Shown piece after piece: positions 20,650 through 30,257 of a stretch of 64,000 nucleotides of DNA. The translations under genes and the position numbers were made by a program. The notes under the pieces are model-generated. The model was not told the origin of the DNA and did not search any database. It saw nothing but the letters and a program-made list of their open reading frames with translations. The DNA comes from Pseudomonadota bacterium (GTDB lineage Bacteria; Pseudomonadota; Alphaproteobacteria; Dongiales; Dongiaceae), in contig JAJYUT010000008.1 in NCBI GenBank assembly GCA_021792365.1, positions 124,001 through 188,000 of the forward strand. Direction: 5' to 3'. Each line of letters opens with the position of its first letter. Positions within the stretch are counted from its first letter, which is position 1.

Positions 20650-20765
20650 GGCAGGTCTTCTTCAAATCCGGTTCAGGCTCTCGATCCCCATCTGAGGCCA
20701 GGAATGGCCGCTCTTCAAACGAATTCGGCTTGACGGCACGATGAGCGGAATTTGAAGATGAGCGC

Positions 20766-21752
20766 ATGACGAGACCGGTCAACCTGGCCGCCCTGCGCGG
20801 CTTCGAGGCGGCCGCGCGGCACCTCAGCTTCACCCGGGCGGCGGCGGAGCTGAACGTGACGCCGGCGGCGGTCAGCCACGCCATCCGCGAGCTGGAACTC
20901 GATCTCAAGGTGCGGCTGTTCGAGCGCTCGAGCCGCGTGGTGCGCCTGACCCCGGCGGGGGAGACGTTGTCGCGCGCGGTGGCGGAGGGACTGGGGACGA
21001 TCGGCCGCGCGGTGCAGCGCCTGCAAGCGGTCCACGGGCGGCCGAAGCTGATGGTGACGACATCGCCCTCGCTGGCGGCAAAATGGCTGGTGCCGCGGCT
21101 CGACGGTTTCCTCGCGCAACATCCGGAAGTGGACGTGCGCATCGACGTGTCGCAGCGCCTGGTGGATTTCTCCGAGGACGGCGTGGATATCGCGATCCGC
21201 TTCGGCACCGGCGATTATCCGGGACTGGTGGTCGAGCGCCTGTTCGAGGAGAGCGTGTTCCCGGTGTGCAGCCCGAACCTGCTCAAGAGCAGGCATCCGC
21301 TGAAGGAGCCGCGCGACCTCACGCACCACACGCTGATCCACATCGATTGGGATGCGCAGTGGGCCACGTGGCCCAACTGGGCGATGTGGCTGCGCGCCGC
21401 CGGCGCGCCGGAGGTGGATGCGACGCGCGGCCTGCACCTCAGCCAGACCTCGCTCGCGCTGCAGGCGGCGCTCGATGGGCACGGCGTGGCGCTGGGCGAT
21501 TCGACGCTGGTGGCGGACGACCTCGCCGCCCGTCGCCTGGTGCGGCCGTTCAGCATGGCGCTGAAGGGCCCCGCGCAATTCGCCTATCACCTGGTGCACG
21601 CGGCGCAGCGCGCGGAGGAGCCGCTGATCAAAGCCTTCCGCAGATGGGTCCTGGAGGAGGTGGCGCGCACCGGCGTGGCGGACAATGCGGGGCTGGACGC
21701 GCTGACGGCGCGGCGGAATGCCCGCCGCCGCAGGCGCGCGGCTTCGGGCTGA
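20766..21752 (+). CDS. GcvA-like LysR family regulator
   Basis: VNLAALRGFEAAARHLSFTRAAAELNVTPAAVSHAIRELELDLKVRLFERSSRVVRLTPAG. Confidence 0.92.
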   Translation: MTRPVNLAALRGFEAAARHLSFTRAAAELNVTPAAVSHAIRELELDLKVRLFERSSRVVRLTPAGETLSRAVAEGLGTIGRAVQRLQAVHGRPKLMVTTSPSLAAKWLVPRLDGFLAQHPEVDVRIDVSQRLVDFSEDGVDIAIRFGTGDYPGLVVERLFEESVFPVCSPNLLKSRHPLKEPRDLTHHTLIHIDWDAQWATWPNWAMWLRAAGAPEVDATRGLHLSQTSLALQAALDGHGVALGDSTLVADDLAARRLVRPFSMALKGPAQFAYHLVHAAQRAEEPLIKAFRRWVLEEVARTGVADNAGLDALTARRNARRRRRAASG

Positions 21753-21937
21753 GCGCCCCAAGCGCTTGGCTCCGGGCGCTCGGGTCCAAGCACCCGCGCC
21801 AAGCACCCGGCCCAAAGCGCGAAGCGCCGCGCGACCGCGCCGGCCGCTTACCCGTGGTTTCGCCGGGGATTTGACTTTCAGCGCCCCCGCCCTTAATGGA
21901 GGGGCGCGCATACGCCGTGGCGCAGGCTGCTCACGGC

Positions 21938-22031
21938 GGAGAGGTGGCCGAGCGGCTGAAGGCGGCGGTTTGCTAAACCGTTATACGGGCTTAAACCCGT
22001 ATCGGGGGTTCGAATCCCCCTCTCTCCGCCA
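21938..22031 (+). tRNA. tRNA-Ser (anticodon GCU), CCA encoded
   Basis: ggagaggtggccgagcggctgaaggcggcggtttGCTaaaccgttatacgggcttaaacccgtatcgggggttcgaatccccctctctccgCCA; long variable arm, TTCGAAT T-loop. Confidence 0.95.
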
Positions 22032-22216
22032 GATACTACATTTCCCCTACAAATCAAAGCCTTGAGAGCGCCGGAGAGAGGCCCCGTGAGGGTCAATGTG
22101 TCACGTGAAAGTGGCCCATTTCAAGGTCCAATCCGCTGATTCGCGACCCTTCCACGGCTGTCATCTTCAGCCGACGGTCGCGGCGTTGGCTTCAAGGGCC
22201 CTAGGCGCTCCGCCGA

Positions 22217-23098
22217 TCATCGCGCCAAGAGTTTGAGGAGACGAGGGATCTCGCCGATGTCTTGCGCAACATGGACGCCAGCTGCGGCCAGCGCGCGGCA
22301 CTTGGACTGGTAGTCGCCGCGTCCACGTTCAGCGATGGCGCCCGCATGGCCCATGGTCTGACCGAACGGCACCGAACGTCCGGAGACGAAAGCGACCACC
22401 GGCTTGGTGATGACGGCATCTCGGATGAAGGTGGCCGCATTCTCTTCGTCGCAGCCGCCAATCTCGCCTAGCAGGACGATCGCCCTTGTTTCCGGGTCGC
22501 CGTGGAACAATGCCAAGTGCTCTCGAAAATCAGTACCCTTAACCACGTCTCCGCCGATCGCAACGACGGTGCTGATGCCGATGCCTGCGCTCTTCATCTC
22601 CGCCAGCACGGCGTAGGCGAGCGAGCCGCTCTTGGTGATGACGCCGACGTTTCCGGGCCAGCAGATGTCTTCGACAAAGAAACCTGCTTTGGTGCGGCCG
22701 GGCGACATCACGCCGCTCGAATTCGGGCCGATCAGCGTGACACCGGCACGCTTGGCCACATGACGGATCATGACGGCATCGTGCAAGGGCACATGCTCGG
22801 TGAGGCAGACGATGATCGGAATGCCTGCCGCGATTGCATCGGATACCTCGGATTTCACGGCATAGGGCGGGCTGAAGACCATGGACAAGTCGGCTCTCAC
22901 CCATGTCATCGCGTCCCGCACAGACTGGAAAACGGGGATGTTCGCTGCGCGCCAGTGCTCCGTGTTGCCCGCCTCCGCGGCAACAATGCCTGTCAGCTTC
23001 GTGCCATGGCGCAGCATCTCGTCGCATTGGAAGCGTGCCAATGGGTTCTCAATGCCGTGCACGAGAATCCGAGTTTCCGCCAAGGCCAGGATCGCCAT
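22217..23098 (-). CDS. Succinate/malate-CoA ligase alpha subunit-like (SucD family)
   Basis: GPNSSGVMSPG, GNVGVITKSGSLAYAVLAEMKSAGIGISTVVAIGGDVVKGTDFREHL, GHAGAIAERGRGDYQSKCRALAAAGV. Confidence 0.88.
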   Translation of the reverse strand: MAILALAETRILVHGIENPLARFQCDEMLRHGTKLTGIVAAEAGNTEHWRAANIPVFQSVRDAMTWVRADLSMVFSPPYAVKSEVSDAIAAGIPIIVCLTEHVPLHDAVMIRHVAKRAGVTLIGPNSSGVMSPGRTKAGFFVEDICWPGNVGVITKSGSLAYAVLAEMKSAGIGISTVVAIGGDVVKGTDFREHLALFHGDPETRAIVLLGEIGGCDEENAATFIRDAVITKPVVAFVSGRSVPFGQTMGHAGAIAERGRGDYQSKCRALAAAGVHVAQDIGEIPRLLKLLAR

Positions 23099-23100
23099 GC

Positions 23101-24249
23101 TCAGCTTCTCGCGGCTGCGACCGCTGCCTCAATGGCGGCCGCGATCGATGGGCTGTTGGTCCAGCCGGCCGCGCTGAGAAGCTGCTGCGCTCTGGCAGCT
23201 CCGTTTCCGCGCAAGTGCAGGATCACCGGTTTCGCGCGTTGGCCGGTATTCGGACCAAGTGCGAGCAGCAGCGATGCAACGATCTCATCCAGACGATAGC
23301 CGCATGTGATGATGTTGATAAGTATGGACCTGATCGATGGATTGCGATCGAAAGCCTCGAGCGCTGCCGCAAGTCCCTGCTGGGCCTGGCCGCTCCCGAT
23401 GGCCTCGTCGATATCGACCAGCGCTGCCACCTTCGATCCCGTGCCGGCGATCCAGTCCATCAGGGCAACGTTGAGCCCTCCACCCAGGCCTATCAGGCCA
23501 ATAGCGCCGCCTTCTGTATTTTCTCGGAACTTCAGGCCGGCGAAAGTATTGGGCGCGCGAGGGGTGATATGTGGGTGGGGCTGCATCGCGGCGATGTCCG
23601 GCTGGCGATCAAGCGCGGCATCGTCGATCGCGACCCGGGCATCGAGCGCCAACAGCCGGCCCTCTGGGAGTTCGGCCAGCGGGTTGATCTCGATCATCGT
23701 TGCATCGTAGGCGCAGGACATGGCGAACAGTGCTCGGCCGATCCGCTCATATGCGGCCCAGTAGTCAGGCGCATAGTCTAACCGGGCGAAGCAATCCTGA
23801 AGCTGGCCGACAGCCGGTCCCTCGATCGGATCGACCGCGATTGAGACGATGTTGGCCGGATCGGCAGCTGTAATGTCCTCGACATCGACGCCCCCGCTGC
23901 GCCCGAACAACAATCGGATCTCTCCGTCCTCGATGACGATCCCGGCATACCTTTCGCGCGTGAATACCATCCGCTCTTCCACGAGCACCGACTCCACGGA
24001 ATGCCCGTTGATGCGGTTCCTGAGCAGCGCGGCAAGAGCCCTGCGCGCTTCTTCTGCATTTTCAGCGAAGGCGATGCCGCCGCCCTTTCCCCGCCCGCCA
24101 GTCGCGATCTGAGCCTTCAGAACCAGACGCGGCGGCAGGGAGAGGAGGGCTTGTGACAGAGAACTGTCGTCTCGCACGACCGCGCCAATAGGCGTCGGCA
24201 CGCCGTGTTTCCGGAAGAGTGTCTTTCCGTAGTGTTCAAGGAGAAGCAT
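23101..24249 (-). CDS. Succinate/malate-CoA ligase beta subunit-like (ATP-grasp, SucC family)
   Basis: LLLEHYGKTLFRKHGVPTPIGAVV, LVLKAQIATGGRGKGGGIAFAENAEEA, MIEINPLAELPEGRLLALDARVAIDD. The ORF extends to 24282; ATG 24249 preferred. Confidence 0.88.
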   Translation of the reverse strand: MLLLEHYGKTLFRKHGVPTPIGAVVRDDSSLSQALLSLPPRLVLKAQIATGGRGKGGGIAFAENAEEARRALAALLRNRINGHSVESVLVEERMVFTRERYAGIVIEDGEIRLLFGRSGGVDVEDITAADPANIVSIAVDPIEGPAVGQLQDCFARLDYAPDYWAAYERIGRALFAMSCAYDATMIEINPLAELPEGRLLALDARVAIDDAALDRQPDIAAMQPHPHITPRAPNTFAGLKFRENTEGGAIGLIGLGGGLNVALMDWIAGTGSKVAALVDIDEAIGSGQAQQGLAAALEAFDRNPSIRSILINIITCGYRLDEIVASLLLALGPNTGQRAKPVILHLRGNGAARAQQLLSAAGWTNSPSIAAAIEAAVAAARS

Positions 24250-24288
24250 GTTGCAGCCGTTCGGCGAGAGGTCTAGGCGCACACCATC

Positions 24289-25407
24289 TCATTCCGGTTC
24301 GGCGGTCAATGCTCCGACGTGTTCGATGGTCTCCACATACTCCGTCAGAAGATCCGCAAAGATCTGCCGCACTGTCGTCTCGCTTTTCATGTCGCCGACG
24401 ATCTGCCCGATCGCATAGGTCCAGTAGTCGAGCCGTCGCGCTCGTTCCGCTCTCCGCAGCGGCTCGCCGGCAAGGATGGACTGCAGCGGGAAAGTCAGCG
24501 GCTTCGGTGCGCCAGCTCCGTCCCAGGCATTCGTGTAGGCGCTCTTCAGGATACGGCAAGGCTTGCCGGTGAGAGCGCGGCTGACCACGGCGTCCTCGGA
24601 GTTTGCGCGGAACAACTGCTCCTTCATGTCCGCGTTGAGCTCGCTTTCCCGCGCGCCCAACCAGATCGATCCGCACCAGATGCCGGCGGCGCCGAGCGTC
24701 ATGGCGGCCGCAAATTGGCGGCCGCGACCGATGCCCCCTGCCGCCAGCACCGGCATTGGCGCCACCGCATCGACGATCTGCGGCCAGAGCACCAGTGAAG
24801 AAATCGGCCCGACATGGCCACCAGCCTCGTTGCCTTGCGCGATCAGGACATCCGTTCCGGCATCGCGCTGCTTGAGGGCATGCCTCACAGATCCAACGAG
24901 GGCGCCCACCTTGATGCCCCGGGCGTGAACAGCATCGATCACATGTTTTGGCGGAACGCCTAGGGCGCCGACCACGAACTTCACCGGATGTCGCAAGGAG
25001 ATCTCCAGCGCTTTCTCGCTCTCGCTGGGCGTCATGTTCATCTTGTGCGCGTGCTCTTTGACGAAAGCGGCAGCGTCGCCGGCGGGCAATGGCGGGATGT
25101 CTGCTTGGTCGACCAAGCGGGAAACGAACTGCCGATACTCGCGTGGGAGAACCTCATCCGGATCTGGTTCGCTGGGCAATTCCGCGAAGGTGCCCGGAAA
25201 GACCACGTCCACGCCATAGGGCTTGCCCTCGACATGGTCGTCGATCCATTTCAGCGACACTTCGAGCTCATCCGGCGTCAGGAAGGCTGCGCCAAGGATA
25301 CCCATGCCGCCGGCGCGCGATGCCTCCACAACGACGTCCCGGCAATGCGAGAAGGCGAAGATCGGCAGATCAATACCGAACATCTCAGTAACGGCGGTGC
25401 GCATCAT
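24289..25407 (-). CDS. Nitronate monooxygenase (2-nitropropane dioxygenase) family protein
   Basis: DVLIAQGNEAGGHVGPISSLVLWPQIVDAVAPMPVLAAGGIGRGRQFAAAMTLGAAGIWCGSIWL. Confidence 0.85.
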   Translation of the reverse strand: MMRTAVTEMFGIDLPIFAFSHCRDVVVEASRAGGMGILGAAFLTPDELEVSLKWIDDHVEGKPYGVDVVFPGTFAELPSEPDPDEVLPREYRQFVSRLVDQADIPPLPAGDAAAFVKEHAHKMNMTPSESEKALEISLRHPVKFVVGALGVPPKHVIDAVHARGIKVGALVGSVRHALKQRDAGTDVLIAQGNEAGGHVGPISSLVLWPQIVDAVAPMPVLAAGGIGRGRQFAAAMTLGAAGIWCGSIWLGARESELNADMKEQLFRANSEDAVVSRALTGKPCRILKSAYTNAWDGAGAPKPLTFPLQSILAGEPLRRAERARRLDYWTYAIGQIVGDMKSETTVRQIFADLLTEYVETIEHVGALTAEPE

Positions 25408-25463
25408 CTCGGTTCAGCTCCGTGGCAGAAGTTTGTTCTGGGGCCCCTTATCGCTCCCGCTGC

Positions 25464-25902
25464 TCAGGTTGCGGCCCGTGGCGACAGCAACGCCACCGCC
25501 GCGTCACGCAGCGGCTGGGGCAATGGGCAGCTTTCCCGCGCCGACAGATCAAAGTAGACCGACGTCATCTCACATGCGGCAGCAAGCTCGCCGGTTTCCA
25601 GCGCAAACATGCGATGGATGCTCACCACGGAACTGCGGCCGACTTTGGCGATACGGCTCAGTATTCGATATAGCGCCTCCCGCAACCAGCTCACCCCGGT
25701 ATTCGATTACATGGCGCACATCGGGCCAGCCATACCCGATGCCACGCGAGTCCGGCCTTCGGTAGCCGATCTCATGGACCAGGTGCCACATGGCCTGATC
25801 GAAGGCGGCGACGTAGTGCTGCACGTTCATGTGTCCCATGGCATCGCATTGAGCGGGATCGACAACACCTCGGCACGTCTCGAACTGGTTGCCCGCCGTC
25901 AT
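25464..25902 (-). CDS. 4-hydroxybenzoyl-CoA-type (hotdog) thioesterase, frameshifted at about 25671-25680
   Basis: N-part VDPAQCDAMGHMNVQHYVAAFDQAMWHLV...VIEYRGELVAGGA in frame 1; C-part YRILSRIAKVGRSSVVSIHRMFALETGELAAACEMTSVYFDLSARESCPLP in the adjacent frame. Confidence 0.7.
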
Positions 25903-25947
25903 CCGCGCCTCGCCGAAGCAGGACCTCCTGTAGGTCTCGGCATCACA

Positions 25948-25980
25948 TACCGATAAGTCATTTTTGTATACTCATCAGTC
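25948..25980. promoter_or_regulatory. Dual-element operator F (candidate TetR operator)
   Basis: Reverse complement: GACTGATGAGTA-TACAAAAAT-GACTTATCGGTA (12+9+12), between the divergent thioesterase and lyase genes. Confidence 0.65.
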
Positions 25981-26050
25981 TCCTTATGCTAGAAGGGCTC
26001 AGGTTTCAAGGCTATTTCACGCAACCGCTCAGATTTGTCGAGGAACGGGC

Positions 26051-26872
26051 ATGGAAGATAACGATAGGCGGTCCTGGCGCACCGCGATCAGCGATATCGA
26101 AAAATCCGAAGTCTACATACGGGGTTATGGTCTTGGCGACCTGATCGGCCGGATGTCCTTCTCCGCTGCCACCTTCCTGCTGATCCGCGGCCAGCTCCCC
26201 ACGCCTGGTGAAGCCCGGATGATGGACGCGATCCTTTGCTCGGTACTCGATTACGGGCTCAAGAAGCCGGGGACCGTTGCCGCGCGCTATTGCGTTTCCG
26301 CCAATCCGTCCATGACGGCTGGTTTGGCCACCGCCATCCTGTCGGTCGGCGAATACACGCTGGCGCCCGATGACGCCGGCCGTTTCATCATGGAGAGCTA
26401 TGCCGAAGCCAGCCGTGGCGGCACGCCGGGTGAGGCGGCGGCAGCGGCCGAGATCGACAAAGTGCGCGCCGCCAGGCGACGAGTACCCGGTTTCGGTCAT
26501 CCGAATTTCCGCTTCCTCGATCCGCGAGCCCAGAAGCTGAAGGAGATCGCGAAGGCTGAGGGCGTCTGGGGCCCGCTTTGCGACTGGTATGAAGCGCTGC
26601 ACCGCGCTTTCACAACGAAAACGGGAAAGCCGGAGATTGTGGTCAACGAGGTCGGCATGATGGCGGCGATTCTTGCGCAAATGGGGTTCACGCCGGCGGA
26701 GATGACCGGCGTCGCCATCCTCTCGACCATGCCCGGCGTCATCGCCCATGTCTCCGAAGAGATCCAGAGCAATGTGCGCATTCGCACCGTTCCGGATGAT
26801 GCGGTGGAGTACGAACGCAACCGCCGGGATCTCGCCGGCGACCTGAAGCAAAAGGGCTGGAGTTCCCGGTGA
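26051..26872 (+). CDS. Citrate synthase-superfamily protein, citryl-CoA lyase-like
   Basis: 273 aa; SEVYIRGYGLGDLIGRMSFSAATFLLIRGQLPTPGEARMMDAIL, VPGFGHPNFRFLDPRA, EIVVNEVGMMAAILAQMGF. Confidence 0.8.
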   Translation: MEDNDRRSWRTAISDIEKSEVYIRGYGLGDLIGRMSFSAATFLLIRGQLPTPGEARMMDAILCSVLDYGLKKPGTVAARYCVSANPSMTAGLATAILSVGEYTLAPDDAGRFIMESYAEASRGGTPGEAAAAAEIDKVRAARRRVPGFGHPNFRFLDPRAQKLKEIAKAEGVWGPLCDWYEALHRAFTTKTGKPEIVVNEVGMMAAILAQMGFTPAEMTGVAILSTMPGVIAHVSEEIQSNVRIRTVPDDAVEYERNRRDLAGDLKQKGWSSR

Positions 26873-26924
26873 AAGTGCCAATGCCACCTTGTCGGCCTTG
26901 ACCAAGACCCAAACGGAACGACTC

Positions 26925-27716
26925 ATGCATATCGTTGTCACCATAAAGCCGGTTATTGATCCGAATACGCCGTCCGTTCTTCTGAAGATCGGAAAGGACG
27001 GCGTCACCCTCGAACTTCCGGCCGGCATGAGCCAGATCATGAACGGCTATGACGCCAATGCAGTTGAAGCGGCGCTCGCGCTCAAGGACAAGCATGGCGG
27101 AACAGTCACGGTTCTCAGTGTCGGCGATGAAACGAGCAAGAATTGCCTTCGTCGCGCGATCGGCATGGGGGCTGACAGGGGCGTGCATATCGCGGGACCG
27201 ACGGGGCTCGCATGCGACAGCTCCTTGATCGCGAAACTGCTCGGAGCGGCGGTCGGCAAGCTGGGCTTCGTCGATCTCGTTCTGTGCGGCCGCCAAGCGT
27301 CAGACACGGATGCGGCACAGGTGCCGTTTCTGCTGGCAGGGGAACTGGGCCTTCCGGTGATTTCGCCGGTGAAAAACATTCAGGGCGTGGATGACGATTC
27401 GGCAGTTGTAGATCGCATCGGCGAGGGGTGCACGCAGCGGCTCCAGGTGAAGCTCCCGGCTTTGCTCGGGATTTCGAACGAGATCAACAAGCCCCGCCCG
27501 GCTCCATTGAAAGGCGTCATGCTGGCGAAGAAGGCGGAGATCCCGACTTGGACGCACAGTGATCTCGGCATTGAAGCGCCCCAGCCGGCCATGACCTTGC
27601 GCCGCCTCTATATTGAACCGCCGGTCGAAACGCGCGCCGAGTTGATCGCGGCGGAATCCGCGCGCGCGGCCGGACGTGCCCTGGCCGACCGCCTTCGGCA
27701 GGAAGGGAAGATCTGA
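26925..27716 (+). CDS. etfB: Electron transfer flavoprotein beta subunit
   Basis: MHIVVTIKPVIDPNTP...MNGYDANAVEAALALKDKHGGTVTVLSVGDE; LVLCGRQASDTDAAQVPFLLAGELGLP. Confidence 0.9.
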   Translation: MHIVVTIKPVIDPNTPSVLLKIGKDGVTLELPAGMSQIMNGYDANAVEAALALKDKHGGTVTVLSVGDETSKNCLRRAIGMGADRGVHIAGPTGLACDSSLIAKLLGAAVGKLGFVDLVLCGRQASDTDAAQVPFLLAGELGLPVISPVKNIQGVDDDSAVVDRIGEGCTQRLQVKLPALLGISNEINKPRPAPLKGVMLAKKAEIPTWTHSDLGIEAPQPAMTLRRLYIEPPVETRAELIAAESARAAGRALADRLRQEGKI

Positions 27717-28696
27717 TGCCCAAGATCCTCGTTATCGGCGCGATCTCCGAGGGAAACCTGACCGGCACATCGCTCGAAGCCGTCACAGCTACTCTCGAGC
27801 TTGCGGAGGCGATGGGCGCCGAGGTGTTTGGCGGACTGATCGGCGATGAATGCGCGCGCGCAGCGGCAAGATTTGCGGCAGCTGGGCTTTCTGAAGTGTT
27901 CGTCGCGGATCACGCGCGTCATGCGCCTTATGTTGCCGAGTTCCATGTTGCCGCGGCTCAGGCGATCGTCCGCCGTTGCCAGCCGGACGTGATTCTTGCT
28001 CCGAGTACCAGTGAGACATCGGAGTGGATGCCGATCTTGTCGGGCCGGCTCGACGCTGCAATGGCCAGCGCCTGCACCCGCGTTGGGTTTGAGGGCGATC
28101 ATCTGCTAGCGACGAGGCCAGTCTGCGGAGGAGCGGTTCAGGGCGAATACGTTTTGAAGGGCGGGTTGCGGATCGTGACGCTCGCGCCAGCAGCCTACGA
28201 AGCGGCCACACTCTCCGAACCGTGTCCGATCTCCCTGGTGGAGCTGCCAGATGTGCAAGCGCGGGTGACGGTAGTCGAACAGCTGAACGACCAGGTAGGC
28301 AGCGGACCCCCGCTGAGGACTGCCCGGACGGTGGTCTCAGGCGGGCTCGGAATCGGCAACCGCGAGAACTGGAGTCTGATCGAGGACGCCGCCGCTGCTC
28401 TCGGAGCGGCGGTCGGCGCCACGCGCGCGGTGGTCGAGCTTGGCTGGGTGCCGCACGCACAACAAGTCGGGTTCAGCGGTCAGAAGATCAGCCCCGAACT
28501 TTATCTCGCCGTCGGGATCTCGGGCGCGGTGCATCATATGGCGGGACTCGCCGGCGCCAAGACTATCGTCGCGATCAACAAGGATCCGGAAGCGAGCATT
28601 TTCCGTACCGCTCACTTTGGCGTGGTCGGCGATGCGAAGGAGGTCGTGCCCGCCTTCATCGCGCGGGTGAAGGAATTGCGGGCGCAGCAGGCTTGA
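27716..28696 (+). CDS. etfA: Electron transfer flavoprotein alpha subunit
   Basis: LTTAR-type RTARTVVSGGLGIGNRENWSLIEDAAAALGAAVGATRAVVELGWVPHAQQVGFSGQKISPELYLAVGISGAVHHMAGLAGAKTIVAINKDPEASIF. Confidence 0.92.
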   Translation: MPKILVIGAISEGNLTGTSLEAVTATLELAEAMGAEVFGGLIGDECARAAARFAAAGLSEVFVADHARHAPYVAEFHVAAAQAIVRRCQPDVILAPSTSETSEWMPILSGRLDAAMASACTRVGFEGDHLLATRPVCGGAVQGEYVLKGGLRIVTLAPAAYEAATLSEPCPISLVELPDVQARVTVVEQLNDQVGSGPPLRTARTVVSGGLGIGNRENWSLIEDAAAALGAAVGATRAVVELGWVPHAQQVGFSGQKISPELYLAVGISGAVHHMAGLAGAKTIVAINKDPEASIFRTAHFGVVGDAKEVVPAFIARVKELRAQQA

Positions 28697-28709
28697 AGCG
28701 GGGTTCGGC

Positions 28710-30257
28710 ATGGCAAGTGAGCAATTAGTTGTGGTCGGCGGTGGCGTTGCAGGATGTTCGGCCGCCCTCGAAGCGGCCAGGCTCGGGCTGAAGGTGACGC
28801 TGATCGATGAACATCCGCAGAGCCTCCAGGCGATGAGCCTTGATTCTCCTTATTTTTATGGCGCGCGGCTTGCCGCGATCCTGGACGATGCAAGCGTGAT
28901 CAGCGAGCGCGTGCTTGGGGCGAACGACCTGCTGCTGGAGTGTCTGGATGCGGGCGTGGAGATCCTGACCGGTGCCTGCTGCTGGGGCAACTTTGTGCCG
29001 GGACCCAACAACGTGCATCTCAAGAATCCGCAGCTGGGCGTCGCCGATGGCGAACGCTCCTGGTTGATCGACTACGACCGCCTCATCCTGGCGCCAGGAT
29101 CGCGCGATCTGGTCCTGTCCTTCCCCGGTTGGCACCTTCCCGGCGTGCTGGGAGCGAACGGAGCGTCGGCACTGCTGGCGCGATACCTAGCATTTTCGGG
29201 AAGCCGGATGGTGGTCCTCGGCTCCGGCAATATTGGATTGCGGACTGCGCGCCTGGCCATAGAGAAGGGAGTCCAGGTGGCAGCGGTGGTGGAAGTGGCG
29301 TCAGAGATCCGCGGTGACCCAGCGCTCGCCGCAGAGTTGTCGCGCGCCGGCGTGCCCTTCCTTCTCTCTCACACGGTCGAGCAGGTTGTTGGCGAGCAGG
29401 AGGTCCGTGGCATCCGGGTATTGCAAGTCGATTCATCGCTGCAGCCAGTGCTCTCGAGCGCGCAGGAGATCGCTTGCGATACGGTCTGCATGGCCGTCGG
29501 CGTTGTTCCGAACATCGAGTTGGCGTCCGTATCGGGCTGTCGCGTCGCATTCGATACAACGCGTGGTGGCTGGGTGCCGGAGGTCGACGAGGATTTCCGA
29601 ACCAGCATTCCCTCGATTTACGTCGTTGGCGATGCGGCGGGCACATCCGAGAAGATGCACGTCGATCCGCAGATCGCGGCCGAGCAGGGCAAGCACGCTG
29701 CCAATGCCGTTGCTGGCCGGCCGGGTCTTTCGAATGAAGTGAAAGAGAATCGAATTGGACCATCGGAGGAAAATGCGACGCTGCCGGCCGCACGGGCATG
29801 GCTCACCGCTCTGGTGGCAGCGGGTGGAATGGAAGTCGTGGTCTGCCAGTGCGAGGAAGTGACGCGGCGAGAATTGCTGGATGTCAGCCCGCCCAAGTAT
29901 CTCGGCGCCGGCAACATGCGGTCCTGTGGTGGACTAAAGGCGCTCTCGCTTGACGGGCAAAGCAGCCAGGATCTGATCAAACGATTGACGCGGGCAGGGA
30001 TGGGCCATTGCCAGGGCAAGCGCTGCCGCGATCAGACCATCATGCTGCTGGCCGAGGCGACCGGAACCGATCTCTCTCGAATGGTGCCTGGTTCCTATCG
30101 GGTGCCGGTCCGTCCGCTTCCGCTCACGGTCATGTGGGCAGGCGAGGAGACGGAAGAGACGAGGCGGACGTGGCCGATCTGGCTTCATCCGGTCGAAGAA
30201 GGAGCGCCGGGGTATGCCAGCGCACGAGCTGCGGAGTCCGATCGTGCGAAGCGCTGA
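28710..30257 (+). CDS. FAD-dependent oxidoreductase with BFD-like [2Fe-2S] region (opine oxidase A/HcnB-like)
   Basis: VVVGGGVAGCSAALEAARLGLKVTLIDE; second NAD/FAD motif VVLGSGNIGLRTARLAIEKG; C-terminal CQCEEVTRRELLD...GNMRSCGGLK...GHCQGKRCRDQ. Confidence 0.85.
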   Translation: MASEQLVVVGGGVAGCSAALEAARLGLKVTLIDEHPQSLQAMSLDSPYFYGARLAAILDDASVISERVLGANDLLLECLDAGVEILTGACCWGNFVPGPNNVHLKNPQLGVADGERSWLIDYDRLILAPGSRDLVLSFPGWHLPGVLGANGASALLARYLAFSGSRMVVLGSGNIGLRTARLAIEKGVQVAAVVEVASEIRGDPALAAELSRAGVPFLLSHTVEQVVGEQEVRGIRVLQVDSSLQPVLSSAQEIACDTVCMAVGVVPNIELASVSGCRVAFDTTRGGWVPEVDEDFRTSIPSIYVVGDAAGTSEKMHVDPQIAAEQGKHAANAVAGRPGLSNEVKENRIGPSEENATLPAARAWLTALVAAGGMEVVVCQCEEVTRRELLDVSPPKYLGAGNMRSCGGLKALSLDGQSSQDLIKRLTRAGMGHCQGKRCRDQTIMLLAEATGTDLSRMVPGSYRVPVRPLPLTVMWAGEETEETRRTWPIWLHPVEEGAPGYASARAAESDRAKR

